Shown here: one piece after another, positions 1 to 6,252 of the stretch
How the letters are laid out: each line of letters starts with the position of its first letter
Position numbering within the stretch: the stretch's first letter is position 1
Origin: Cellulomonas sp.
GTDB lineage: Bacteria; Actinomycetota; Actinomycetes; Actinomycetales; Cellulomonadaceae
DNA: 9,481 nucleotides
Reading direction: 5' to 3'
Assembly: GCA_031178805.1 (NCBI GenBank)
Contig: JAPSIJ010000070.1
Location: 1 to 9,481 of the forward strand
Program-made: the position numbers and the translations under genes
The notes under the pieces: generated by a model
The model's database searches: none
The model's input: only the letters and a program-made list of their open reading frames with translations
What the model was told of the DNA's origin: nothing

Positions 1-25
1 CGGATCGACGAGACGAGGGATCTGG

Positions 26-376
26 ATGGACGTCGTGTACGGCCTGCTGGTCGTGCTGCACCTGGTGGGCTGGGCGATCGTGCTGGGCGGCTGCCTGGTC
101 ACGCTGCGGCAGCCGGCCTTCCCGAAGGGGGCGCTGCACGGCGCCCTGACGGCGCTGGTGACCGGTGTGGTGATGGTCGGGCTGCGGTCCGCCGAGGTGG
201 GCGGGCTCGAGCCCCCGGACAACGCGAAGATCGGCGTCAAGCTGGTCGTCTCCCTGGTCGTGACCGGGCTGGTCTGGTACGGCGCGCGGCGCCCGGAGAA
301 GGTCACGCGCGGCCTGGTCGGCGCGACGCTCGGGCTGACGCTGCTGAACGTGCTGGTCGCGGTGCTGTGGCGGTGA
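26..376 (+). CDS. small integral membrane protein, four predicted TM helices
   Basis: A 116-residue, almost entirely hydrophobic protein of unknown function. Four membrane segments can be seen at about residues 3-27, 35-53, 68-87 and 96-115. A short polar loop lies between the second and third (about residues 54-67, with Glu, Pro, Asp and Asn) and an Arg-rich turn before the fourth. There is no signal-peptide cleavage motif, and no catalytic or metal-binding motif that I recognise. The ATG at 26 is preceded by GAGGGA (15-20) at five bases, a good ribosome binding site, so the gene is probably complete. The stop is seven bases before the DUF456 gene, so the two are very likely co-transcribed and perhaps translationally coupled. 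Function is not inferred beyond an inner-membrane location. Confidence 0.8.
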   Translation: MDVVYGLLVVLHLVGWAIVLGGCLVTLRQPAFPKGALHGALTALVTGVVMVGLRSAEVGGLEPPDNAKIGVKLVVSLVVTGLVWYGARRPEKVTRGLVGATLGLTLLNVLVAVLWR

Positions 377-383
377 CGGCCGC

Positions 384-869
384 GTGAGCGGGGTCGGCGA
401 GCTCGTCGTCGCCCTGGTCGTCCTCGTCGGGCTGTTCGGCGTGGTCGTGCAGGTGCTGCCGGGCGCGCTGCTGGTGCTCGGGGCCGTCGCGGTCTGGGGC
501 GTGGTCACCGGCGGCGCGGTCGGCTGGACCGTCCTCGCGGTGGCCGTGGTCGCGACCGCCGTCGCCGCGGTGGCCAAGTACCTGCTGGCGGGTCGCTACC
601 TGGTGCGCAGCGGCGTGCGGAACCGCACGCTGCTGTGGGGCGGGGTGCTCGGCGTCGTCGGGTTCTTCGTGATCCCGGTGGTCGGGCTCCCCGTCGGTTT
701 CGTCGGGGGCGTCTACCTGGCCGAGCGGCTGCTGGCGCACCGCGCGCACCCGGACGCGTGGCGGGCGACCGTCGCGGCGCTGAAGGCGACGGGTCTGAGC
801 ATCCTGGTGGAGCTCGCCGGTGCGCTCGTGGCGACCGGCGCCTGGGTGGTCGGCCTGCTCGTCACCTAG
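384..869 (+). CDS. DUF456 domain-containing membrane protein
   Basis: A 161-residue membrane protein with the features of the DUF456 family: a hydrophobic N-terminal pair of helices with a conserved-looking Leu-Pro-Gly turn (QVLPGALL, about residues 24-31), a Gly-rich helix LLWGGVLGVVGFFVIPVVGLPVGF in the middle (I count about 83-106), a short charged stretch (AERLLAHRAHPDAW), and a last segment beginning near ALKATGLSILVEL. The family has no established biochemical role. The start is GTG at 384; there is no convincing Shine-Dalgarno sequence, but the stop of the upstream membrane protein is only seven bases away, which suggests coupled translation. About 80 bases follow before the next gene, with only a weak inverted repeat. 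Confidence 0.85.
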   Translation: MSGVGELVVALVVLVGLFGVVVQVLPGALLVLGAVAVWGVVTGGAVGWTVLAVAVVATAVAAVAKYLLAGRYLVRSGVRNRTLLWGGVLGVVGFFVIPVVGLPVGFVGGVYLAERLLAHRAHPDAWRATVAALKATGLSILVELAGALVATGAWVVGLLVT

Positions 870-948
870 GCCCGGCGGCCTGCCGCACCCGCGACCGGGC
901 GTGCGAGGATGGTCGCCTAGCGGCCCCCGGGTCGGAGAGGCGGCCGGC

Positions 949-1641
949 ATGGACCGCAGCAGCTCCCAGCACCGCCCGCACCCGGTGGTCCTCGCCGTCA
1001 TCGACCAGCAGCTCGACGACTTCGCGGCGCACGCCGCCGGCGCGCTCGGCCGGGCCGCCTCGTGCAGCATCACGATGGACGTGGCGGGCGAGCTGCGCCG
1101 GTCCGCCAGCAGCGACGCGGCCGCCGCCGCCTGCGACGACGCCGAGGTCGAGACCGGCGACGGGCCGTGCCTCGACGCCATGGCGGACGCCCGGGTGGTG
1201 GTGGTCGACGACGTGCGCGCCGAGCGGCGCTGGCCCGGCTGGACGGCGGCCACGACCGCGGCGGGCTTCCGCTCGGCCGGCGCGTTCCCTGGCCACTCCC
1301 GGTCCGGGACCCCGGTCGCGGTGAACGTCTACCGCCGGCACGCCGGTCCCTGGCAGGCCGACGAGCTCGTGCGCGCTGACCTGTACGCGCAGCAGGTGGC
1401 CCGCGTGCTGGACCTGTGCCTGCACATCGGCAGCCTGCAGCACCAGCACCGGGTGCTGCGGGAGGCCCTCGCCGCGCAGGCCGCCATCGACCAGGCGGTC
1501 GGGGCCGTGATGGCCACGCGCGGCTGCGACGCCGCGACGGCGCTGGCCGAGCTGCGCAGCGCGGCGGGCGGCCGGAACGGCACCCTGTCCGCCGCCGCGG
1601 CGGCGGTCCTGGACGACCTGCAGCCGCCCCGGACCGTCTGA
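949..1641 (+). CDS. GAF and ANTAR domain-containing regulator
   Basis: A 230-residue cytoplasmic protein with a GAF-like sensor domain (about residues 15-160) and a C-terminal ANTAR domain (about 167-222). The GAF part holds the ETGDGPCLDAM stretch (68-78) followed by a VVVDDV strand and RRWPGW, the usual form in actinobacterial GAF-ANTAR proteins. The ANTAR part reads LREALAAQAAIDQAVGAVMA and then has Ala-rich helices ending AAAAAVLDDL, the expected three-helix layout. ANTAR domains bind paired stem-loops in nascent RNA and prevent termination; ligand and RNA targets here are unknown. The frame stays open upstream to about 820, but the ATG at 949 is preferred: it follows GGAGAGG (934-940) at eight bases and leaves a normal-length GAF N-terminus. 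It ends 18 bases from the convergent STAS gene. Confidence 0.88.
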   Translation: MDRSSSQHRPHPVVLAVIDQQLDDFAAHAAGALGRAASCSITMDVAGELRRSASSDAAAAACDDAEVETGDGPCLDAMADARVVVVDDVRAERRWPGWTAATTAAGFRSAGAFPGHSRSGTPVAVNVYRRHAGPWQADELVRADLYAQQVARVLDLCLHIGSLQHQHRVLREALAAQAAIDQAVGAVMATRGCDAATALAELRSAAGGRNGTLSAAAAAVLDDLQPPRTV

Positions 1642-1659
1642 GCGCGCGTCAGCGGGCGG

Positions 1660-1983
1660 TCAGCGCGCCGGCAGCAGCAGCCCGTCCAGCCCGAGCATGC
1701 GCAGCAGCGCGACCAGGTGGTCCGGCGGGTCGAGCAGCCGGACGTCCAGCCCGGCGCGGGTGCACGCGGTGGCGCACCGGACCAGGAACGCGATGCCGGT
1801 CGAGTCGATGAACCGGATGCCGGCGGCGTCCAGCACCACGGGCCGGGCCGCCGCCACCGCGACGGCCACCGCCGCGTCGGCCTGCTGCCGCAGCGCGCCG
1901 TCGATCTCGCCGGTGAGGCGCACCACCGTCCCGGCGGCGGTCTCCTCCGCGCCGATCGTGCCCACTGCTGCGTCCATCGTCAC
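1660..1983 (-). CDS. STAS domain protein, likely anti-sigma factor antagonist
   Basis: A single STAS domain of 105-107 residues, the size of SpoIIAA/RsbV-type antagonists. The order is a Thr/Val-rich first strand (TVVRLTGEIDG), a helix rich in Ala, the strand RPVVLDAAGIRFIDSTG, and a last helix ending HLVALLRMLGL. The FIDSTG motif sits where the phosphorylatable Ser of antagonists lies (the Ser is about residue 59 from the ATG), so regulation by a kinase/phosphatase pair is likely. Such proteins free a sigma factor by binding its anti-sigma kinase; no partner is encoded nearby. Two starts are possible: GTG at 1983, six bases after AGGGA, or ATG at 1977, twelve bases after it. I chose the GTG on spacing. 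The gene runs head-on into the GAF-ANTAR gene. Confidence 0.85.
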   Translation of the reverse strand: MTMDAAVGTIGAEETAAGTVVRLTGEIDGALRQQADAAVAVAVAAARPVVLDAAGIRFIDSTGIAFLVRCATACTRAGLDVRLLDPPDHLVALLRMLGLDGLLLPAR

Positions 1984-2071
1984 GGGGGTTCCCTGCGGCC
2001 GTCCTGCGCCGGGTCCGGCTACCCGCCGGGTCGAGCCAAGCACACCGGCGCCCCCGCTGTCTCCCCCCTGC

Positions 2072-2089
2072 CCGCGGACCGGTCCGCGG
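2072..2089. promoter_or_regulatory. 18-bp perfect palindrome between the STAS gene and pcrA
   Basis: CCGCGGACCGGTCCGCGG reads the same on both strands, with its centre between 2080 and 2081. It lies in the 151-base divergent region, about 39 bases upstream of the candidate pcrA -10 box and about 98 bases upstream of the STAS start. It may be an operator or simply a GC-rich hairpin. It does not resemble the actinobacterial SOS box. Confidence 0.4.
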
Positions 2090-2118
2090 CGGGTGCCCCG
2101 GCTGTCGGTGGGGGCGCC

Positions 2119-2124
2119 TAGGCT
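2119..2124 (+). promoter_or_regulatory. candidate -10 box for pcrA, near-leaderless
   Basis: TAGGCT fits the actinobacterial TANNNT -10 pattern and ends ten bases before the pcrA ATG, placing the expected transcript start at or only a few bases ahead of the start codon. There is no Shine-Dalgarno sequence before this ATG and no recognisable -35 box, so a leaderless or very short leader mRNA is the likeliest reading. Confidence 0.4.
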
Positions 2125-2134
2125 TGATCCCGCC

Positions 2135-4663
2135 ATGACGTCGCTCTTCGAGAACCTGCCCCTGCCCGGCCTCGCCGACCTCGGCCGCCTGCCCGCCGCC
2201 GTCCCGCCCCGGGCGGACGCCCGCGACGACGGCGACGACCGCCCCGCCGACGCGCCCCGCGGCCGCGACCGCGCGCCCGCCGTGGACGCGGACGCCCTGC
2301 TGGTGGGCCTGAACCCCCAGCAGCGGGCGGCGGTGCTGCACCACGGCGGCCCCCTGCTCATCGTGGCCGGCGCGGGCTCGGGCAAGACGCGGGTGCTCAC
2401 CCACCGCATCGCGCACCTGCTCGCGACGCGGCAGGCGCGGGCGGGGGAGATCCTCGCGATCACCTTCACCAACAAGGCCGCGGCCGAGATGCGCGAGCGC
2501 GTCGCCGCCCTGGTCGGGCCCTCGGCGCGTGCGATGTGGGTCTCGACGTTCCACTCCGCCTGCGTGCGGATCCTGCGCCGGGAGGCGACCACGCTCGGGC
2601 TGCGGTCGTCGTTCTCGATCTACGACGCGGCCGACTCCCAGCGGCTGCTCACGCTGGTGGCGCGCGAGCTCGACCTCGACCCCAAGCGGTACCCGCCGAA
2701 GGCGCTGGCGTCGAAGATCTCGAACCTCAAGGACGAGCTGGTCGACCCGGACACGTTCGCGTCGACCTCCGGCGGCGGCGGGGCCAACGACTTCGACCAG
2801 GCGCTCGCGCAGGTCTACACCCGCTACCAGCAGCGGCTGCGCCAGGCGAACGCCCTCGACTTCGACGACCTGATCATGACCACGGTCAACCTGCTGCAGG
2901 CGTTCCCCGCCGTCGCGGAGCACTACCGGCGCCGGTTCCGGCACGTGCTGGTCGACGAGTACCAGGACACGAACCACGCCCAGTACGTGCTGGTCCGCGA
3001 GCTCGCGGGCGCCGGCTCGGACGAGGGCGACGTGCCGCGCGGCGAGCTCACCGTGGTGGGCGACGCCGACCAGTCGATCTACGCGTTCCGCGGCGCGAGC
3101 ATCCGCAACATCATGGAGTTCGAGGCGGACTACCCGGACGCCACGACGATCAAGCTCGAGCAGAACTACCGCTCGACCCAGAACATCCTGTCCGCGGCGA
3201 ACGCGGTGATCAGCCGCAACCCCGGCCGGCAGCCGAAGCGGCTGTGGACCGACTCGGGGTCCGGGCCGAAGATCGTCGCCTACGTCGCGGACAACGAGCA
3301 CGAGGAGGCGCGGTTCGTCGCGGAGGAGATCGACCGCCTCGGCGACTCCGACGGCGTGCGCCCCGGCGACGTCGCGGTGTTCTACCGCGCCAACGCGCAG
3401 TCGCGCGCGCTGGAGGAGGTGCTGATCCGGGTCGGCCTGCCGTACAAGGTCGTCGGCGGCACCCGGTTCTACGAGCGCCGCGAGATCAAGGACGCGGTGG
3501 CGTACCTGCGGGCCATCGCCAACCCGGACGACGACGTGAACCTGCGCCGGATCCTCAACGTGCCCAAGCGCGGGCTGGGCGACCGGTCGGAGTCGATGGT
3601 CGCGGTGTTCGCCGAGCGGGAGCGGATCTCGTTCGGCGCCGCGCTGGACCGGGTGGACGAGGTGCCCGGGCTCGGCACGCGCGCGATCACCGGCCTGCGG
3701 GCGTTCGCCGAGATGATGGCGGACCTGCGCGCGCTGGTGGAGTCCGGCGCGGGCCCCTCGGAGGTGCTGTCCGTCGTGCTCGACCGCAGCGGCTACCTCG
3801 CGGAGCTGCGCGCCAGCGAGGACCCGCAGGACCAGACGCGCGTCGAGAACCTCGCCGAGCTGCACGCCGTGGCCAGCGAGTTCGAGCAGTCCGAGCCCGA
3901 CGGCGACCTCGCGGACTTCCTGGAGCGCGTGTCGCTCGTCGCGGACTCCGACCAGATCCCGTCCGACGACGGCGGGGACGACGACCGGCCGGACCAGGGC
4001 GTCATCACGCTGATGACGCTGCACACGGCCAAGGGGCTGGAGTTCCCGGTGGTGTTCCTCACCGGCATGGAGGACGGCACCTTCCCGCACATGCGGTCGC
4101 TGGCGGACACCGACCAGCTCGCGGAGGAGCGCCGGCTCGCCTACGTCGGCCTGACCCGCGCGCGGGAGCGGCTGTACATCTCGCGCGCCGCGGTCCGCAC
4201 CGCGTGGGGCGTGCCCAACGAGTTCCCGCCCAGCCGGTTCCTCGACGACCTGCCCGACGAGCTGCTGGACTGGCGGCGCCGGGAGTCGAGCACCGACCGG
4301 CTCCGCGGCCCCGGCGGGTTCCTCGGCGGCCGGTCCGGCTACGCCTCGGGCGGCTCCGGCGGCGGCTCGGGCTCCGGGTCCGGGACGGCGTCGTGGAAGA
4401 AGAGCTCGGCGGCGTCCCGCGCCGGCGGCACCGCGGCGAAGGCCCCCGGGTCGGGCGGCGCCACCTTCGGCTCGGCGACCCCGCGCCCGGACGCGGCGAT
4501 CCCGACGCTGCAGGTCGGCGACCGGGTGACGCACGACGCCTACGGGCTCGGCACGGTCGTGGCGGTGGAGGGCGGCGGCCCGAACGCGGTGGCGAAGGTC
4601 GACTTCGGCACCGAGGGCACCAAGCGGCTGCTGCTGCGGTACTCGCCGGTCACCAAGCTCTGA
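2135..4663 (+). CDS. pcrA: UvrD/PcrA-type ATP-dependent DNA helicase
   Basis: An 842-residue superfamily 1A helicase that unwinds DNA 3' to 5' in repair and replication restart. All motifs are present: Q motif LNPQQRAAV (59-67), Walker A GAGSGKT (79-85), TFTNKAA (110-116), TFHS (138-141), Walker B VDEYQDTN (273-280), VGDADQSIYAFRGA (308-321), LEQNYRS (341-347), LMTLHTAKGLEFPVVFLTG (626-644) and AYVGLTRARERLYI (669-682). A Gly/Ser-rich tether (about 735-752) leads to the C-terminal Tudor-like domain (about 793-842, VGDRVTHDAYGLGTVVAV), which contacts RNA polymerase in other PcrA/UvrD proteins. The first 57 residues are a Pro/Arg/Asp-rich tail starting TSLFENLPLP, as in other actinobacterial PcrA. 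The frame is open upstream to 1697, but the ATG at 2135 starts this family motif and has a TANNNT box just ahead. Key residues are intact. Confidence 0.96.
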   Translation: MTSLFENLPLPGLADLGRLPAAVPPRADARDDGDDRPADAPRGRDRAPAVDADALLVGLNPQQRAAVLHHGGPLLIVAGAGSGKTRVLTHRIAHLLATRQARAGEILAITFTNKAAAEMRERVAALVGPSARAMWVSTFHSACVRILRREATTLGLRSSFSIYDAADSQRLLTLVARELDLDPKRYPPKALASKISNLKDELVDPDTFASTSGGGGANDFDQALAQVYTRYQQRLRQANALDFDDLIMTTVNLLQAFPAVAEHYRRRFRHVLVDEYQDTNHAQYVLVRELAGAGSDEGDVPRGELTVVGDADQSIYAFRGASIRNIMEFEADYPDATTIKLEQNYRSTQNILSAANAVISRNPGRQPKRLWTDSGSGPKIVAYVADNEHEEARFVAEEIDRLGDSDGVRPGDVAVFYRANAQSRALEEVLIRVGLPYKVVGGTRFYERREIKDAVAYLRAIANPDDDVNLRRILNVPKRGLGDRSESMVAVFAERERISFGAALDRVDEVPGLGTRAITGLRAFAEMMADLRALVESGAGPSEVLSVVLDRSGYLAELRASEDPQDQTRVENLAELHAVASEFEQSEPDGDLADFLERVSLVADSDQIPSDDGGDDDRPDQGVITLMTLHTAKGLEFPVVFLTGMEDGTFPHMRSLADTDQLAEERRLAYVGLTRARERLYISRAAVRTAWGVPNEFPPSRFLDDLPDELLDWRRRESSTDRLRGPGGFLGGRSGYASGGSGGGSGSGSGTASWKKSSAASRAGGTAAKAPGSGGATFGSATPRPDAAIPTLQVGDRVTHDAYGLGTVVAVEGGGPNAVAKVDFGTEGTKRLLLRYSPVTKL

Positions 4664-4694
4664 CCGACCGCCCCCGCCACGGGGACATCTCGGG

Positions 4695-4700
4695 CATGAT
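4695..4700 (+). promoter_or_regulatory. candidate -10 box for the AIM24 gene, leaderless
   Basis: CATGAT keeps the two most important -10 positions (A at position 2, T at position 6) and ends six bases before the ATG at 4707, the distance expected if transcription starts on the start codon. There is no Shine-Dalgarno sequence. The gene may instead be read through from pcrA, 43 bases upstream. Confidence 0.3.
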
Positions 4701-4706
4701 CGGGTC

Positions 4707-5375
4707 ATGCGCAGCCCCCTGTTCGACCAGGTCAACTCCGAGGTCCAGACCCCCGACCGCTACGCCCTGCAGAGCACCAAGATGCTCAAGGTGACGCTCG
4801 GGCCCGACGTCCTCGCGGCGAAGGGCGCGATGGTCGCCCACCAGGGCCAGGTGCAGTTCCACCACGAGTCGTCCGGCTCGCTGGCCCGGTTCGTCAAGCG
4901 GGCGATCAGCGCCGACGACCAGCCCCTGATGCGGGTCTCCGGGCCGGGCGAGGTGTTCTTCGCCCGGGCCGCGGAGCACGTGTTCCTGCTCCAGCTCGAG
5001 GGCGACGCGATCAGCGTCGGCGGCTCGTCGCTGCTCGCGTTCGACGCCGACCTGCAGTGGGACATCCACCGGACCAAGGGCGCCGGGATGATGACCGGCG
5101 GGTTCTTCAACACCCTGATCCAGGGCCACGGCATGGTCGCGCTGACCTCGCACGGCCAGCCGATGATCCTCGACTGCTCGCAGCAGCCGACGTTCGTGGA
5201 CCCGAACGCCGCGGTGTGCTGGTCGGCGAACCTGACGCCCGGCGTCGTGTCGAGCATGAACGTCAGCTCGCTGCTGCGCGGCGGCACCGGCGAGGCGTTC
5301 CAGTACGCGTTCCACGGCCCGGGCTTCGTCGTGGTGCAGCCGTCCGAGGGCTACCCGGTCCCGCCGACGTCCTGA
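4707..5375 (+). CDS. AIM24 family protein
   Basis: A 222-residue protein of the AIM24 family, named after a yeast mitochondrial protein; the bacterial members have no settled function. The sequence is the expected run of short beta strands with glycine turns: LKVTLGPDVLAAKGAMVAHQ near the start, a charged FVKRAI segment, the strand HVFLLQLEGDAISVGGSSLLAF, and GFFNTLIQGHGMVALTSHGQ in the second half, before a C-terminal GPGFVVVQPSEGYPVPP tail that is typical of the family. No signal peptide or membrane helix is seen, so it is probably cytoplasmic. The ATG at 4707 gives a normal family N-terminus. It follows pcrA by 43 bases and converges on the Clp-N gene, with both stop codons inside one palindromic hairpin. 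Confidence 0.9.
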   Translation: MRSPLFDQVNSEVQTPDRYALQSTKMLKVTLGPDVLAAKGAMVAHQGQVQFHHESSGSLARFVKRAISADDQPLMRVSGPGEVFFARAAEHVFLLQLEGDAISVGGSSLLAFDADLQWDIHRTKGAGMMTGGFFNTLIQGHGMVALTSHGQPMILDCSQQPTFVDPNAAVCWSANLTPGVVSSMNVSSLLRGGTGEAFQYAFHGPGFVVVQPSEGYPVPPTS

Positions 5376-5401
5376 CGCGCGGGGGCCGCTGGGGCGTCAG
5401 G
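5371..5401. terminator. bidirectional hairpin spanning both convergent stop codons
   Basis: CCTGACGC (5371-5378) pairs perfectly with GCGTCAGG (5394-5401), an 8-bp stem with a 15-base G-rich loop. The left arm contains the AIM24 stop (TGA, 5373-5375) and the right arm the stop of the minus-strand Clp-N gene (TCA, 5397-5399). It could end transcription from both sides. There is no T-run, which is common in high-GC actinobacteria. Confidence 0.5.
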
Positions 5402-5942
5402 CCGCGGCGGCCCCGAGCCGCGCCGTCACGTCCGCCGCCAGCGCCGCCGGGTCGACGCCGCACCGGCGCAGCAGCGCGTGGCCGTCGCTGTCGTCCAGGC
5501 GGACCACGGCGAGCAGCACGTGCCCGGCCTCGATCCGCCGGTGCCCGAGGCGGATCGCCTCGCGCAGCGAGACCTCCAGGGTCTTCTTCGCGTCCCGGCT
5601 GAACGGCAGGTGCCCGGGGGAGCGGCGGCCGCCCGGGCCGCGGCGGTCGGCGCGGTCCAGCGCGCCGGCCCCGAACACGGTGTCCGCCTGCCGGCGGACG
5701 GCGTCCAGGTCGATGCCGAGCGCGGCGAGCGCGCCGGCGTCCAGGTCGTCGGTGCCGAACCGGTCGAGCAGCGCCTCCCGGGTGGCGCCGTGCTCGGCGA
5801 GCGCGCGGGCGGCGGGGTCGTCGACCCCGGCGAGCGCGACCACGAGGTGCGCCGGGGTGATGCGCGGGTCGCCGAGGTCGCGGGCGACCTGCTGCGCCTG
5901 CTCGACGGTGCGGCGGGCGCCGGTGGTGAACCTCTCGAACAT
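5397..5942 (-). CDS. stand-alone ClpC-type N-terminal domain protein
   Basis: A 181-residue protein made only of the N-terminal double repeat of ClpC, with no AAA+ ATPase module. Repeat one is about residues 1-62, opening MFERFTTGARRTVEQAQ just as actinobacterial ClpC1 does; repeat two is about 114-175 (FSRDAKKTLEVSLREAIRLGH); the linker (about 91-112) is Arg/Gly-rich. In full-length ClpC this domain receives adaptors and phospho-arginine-marked substrates and is the target of cyclomarin-type antibiotics. Without an ATPase, this protein can only bind, so a sensor, decoy or adaptor role is likely (inference). The conserved Thr-Glu-His of each ClpC repeat is altered here: Thr-Pro-Ala-His and Glu-Ala-Gly-His. 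The start is well supported by AAGGAG seven bases upstream. It follows the HTH gene by 28 bases on the same strand. Confidence 0.9.
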   Translation of the reverse strand: MFERFTTGARRTVEQAQQVARDLGDPRITPAHLVVALAGVDDPAARALAEHGATREALLDRFGTDDLDAGALAALGIDLDAVRRQADTVFGAGALDRADRRGPGGRRSPGHLPFSRDAKKTLEVSLREAIRLGHRRIEAGHVLLAVVRLDDSDGHALLRRCGVDPAALAADVTARLGAAAA

Positions 5943-5970
5943 CGTCGTCTCCTTCGGTGCGGGACCCGGG

Positions 5971-6216
5971 TCAGGGCGTGCGGCGGTGGTGCTTCTGGTG
6001 GACGGCCTGGCGGCTGACGCCGAGCGCGTCCGCGATGTCCTGCCACGACCAGCCGAGCTCGCGGGCCCGGCCGACCTGCAGGGTCTCCAGCCGGTCGGCC
6101 AGCACCCGGAGCGAGCGCACGGCCCGCAGGCCGGTCGCGGGGTCCCCGGCGGTGGCGGCGGCGAGGGCCCCGGCGGTGTCGCCGGCCGCGGCGGGGTCGG
6201 CGTCGGTGGTGTCCAT
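5971..6216 (-). CDS. small helix-turn-helix DNA-binding protein, ClpC2 N-terminal-like
   Basis: An 81-residue protein with an Ala/Asp-rich N-terminus, a helical stretch (about 30-52, LRVLADRLETLQVGRARELG) and a helix-turn-helix at about 55-76: WSWQDIADALGVSRQAVHQKH, with the Gly of the turn and a recognition helix SRQAVHQK. The chain stops five residues later. The same layout, HTH with W-S-x-D-I-x-x-x-x-G-V followed by a Clp N domain, is found in one chain in mycobacterial ClpC2 as I recall it; here the Clp N domain is the next gene. A repressor of its own operon is likely, since two matching inverted repeats lie over its promoter. ATG 6216 has no Shine-Dalgarno sequence and is probably leaderless; a TTG at 6252 is possible but would lie inside the -35 box. 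Confidence 0.82.
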   Translation of the reverse strand: MDTTDADPAAAGDTAGALAAATAGDPATGLRAVRSLRVLADRLETLQVGRARELGWSWQDIADALGVSRQAVHQKHHRRTP

Positions 6217-6219
6217 GCC

Positions 6220-6235
6220 GTCAAGGTTGCTTGAC
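6220..6235. promoter_or_regulatory. operator O1, GTCAAG-N4-CTTGAC
   Basis: GTCAAGGTTGCTTGAC has two perfect 6-base inverted half-sites with a 4-base centre. It starts four bases from the HTH start codon and covers the predicted -10 box of that gene (6224-6229). It shares both half-sites with O2, 28 bases further up, so binding of the same dimer is the natural reading. The neighbouring HTH protein is the likeliest binder (inference). Confidence 0.65.
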
Positions 6236-6252
6236 GTCGCCGCGCCTGTCAA
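6224..6252 (-). promoter_or_regulatory. promoter of the HTH/Clp-N unit
   Basis: On the minus strand, a consensus -35 box TTGACA (6252-6247) is followed after 17 bases by CAACCT (6229-6224), which keeps the A at position 2 and the T at position 6 of the -10 box. Transcription should begin at about 6216-6218, at the ATG, giving a leaderless mRNA. Operator O2 overlaps the -35 and O1 the -10, a layout suited to tight repression. Confidence 0.55.

Noticed and set aside
866..920. Inverted repeats CTAGGC/GCCTAG and GCGACC/GGTCGC between the DUF456 and GAF-ANTAR genes
   Set aside because: The arms are only six bases, the two pairs overlap and exclude each other, and there is no T-run. They are expected by chance at this GC content.
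1642..1668. GCGCGC repeats between the GAF-ANTAR and STAS stops as a terminator
   Set aside because: GCGCGC is self-complementary and very common here; the stem does not extend, so I cannot support a terminator call.
4340..4390. Gly/Ser codon repeat as a separate repeat element
   Set aside because: It is in frame within pcrA and encodes the flexible tether before the C-terminal Tudor-like domain, a normal feature of this family.
4672..4684. CCCCG-CCA-CGGGG hairpin after pcrA as a terminator
   Set aside because: A 5-bp stem with a 3-base loop and no T-run is too small to support in this DNA; it could equally be chance.
1649..4735. A 1028-codon open frame on the minus strand opposite pcrA
   Set aside because: It is the antisense shadow of the pcrA codons in high-GC DNA: low-complexity Arg/Gly/Ala/Val/His composition, no domain, and pcrA is a complete, well-conserved gene on the other strand.
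6216..6252. TTG at 6252 as the start of the HTH gene
   Set aside because: It would put the start codon inside the -35 box and O2 and add twelve residues with no ribosome binding site; ATG 6216 is simpler.
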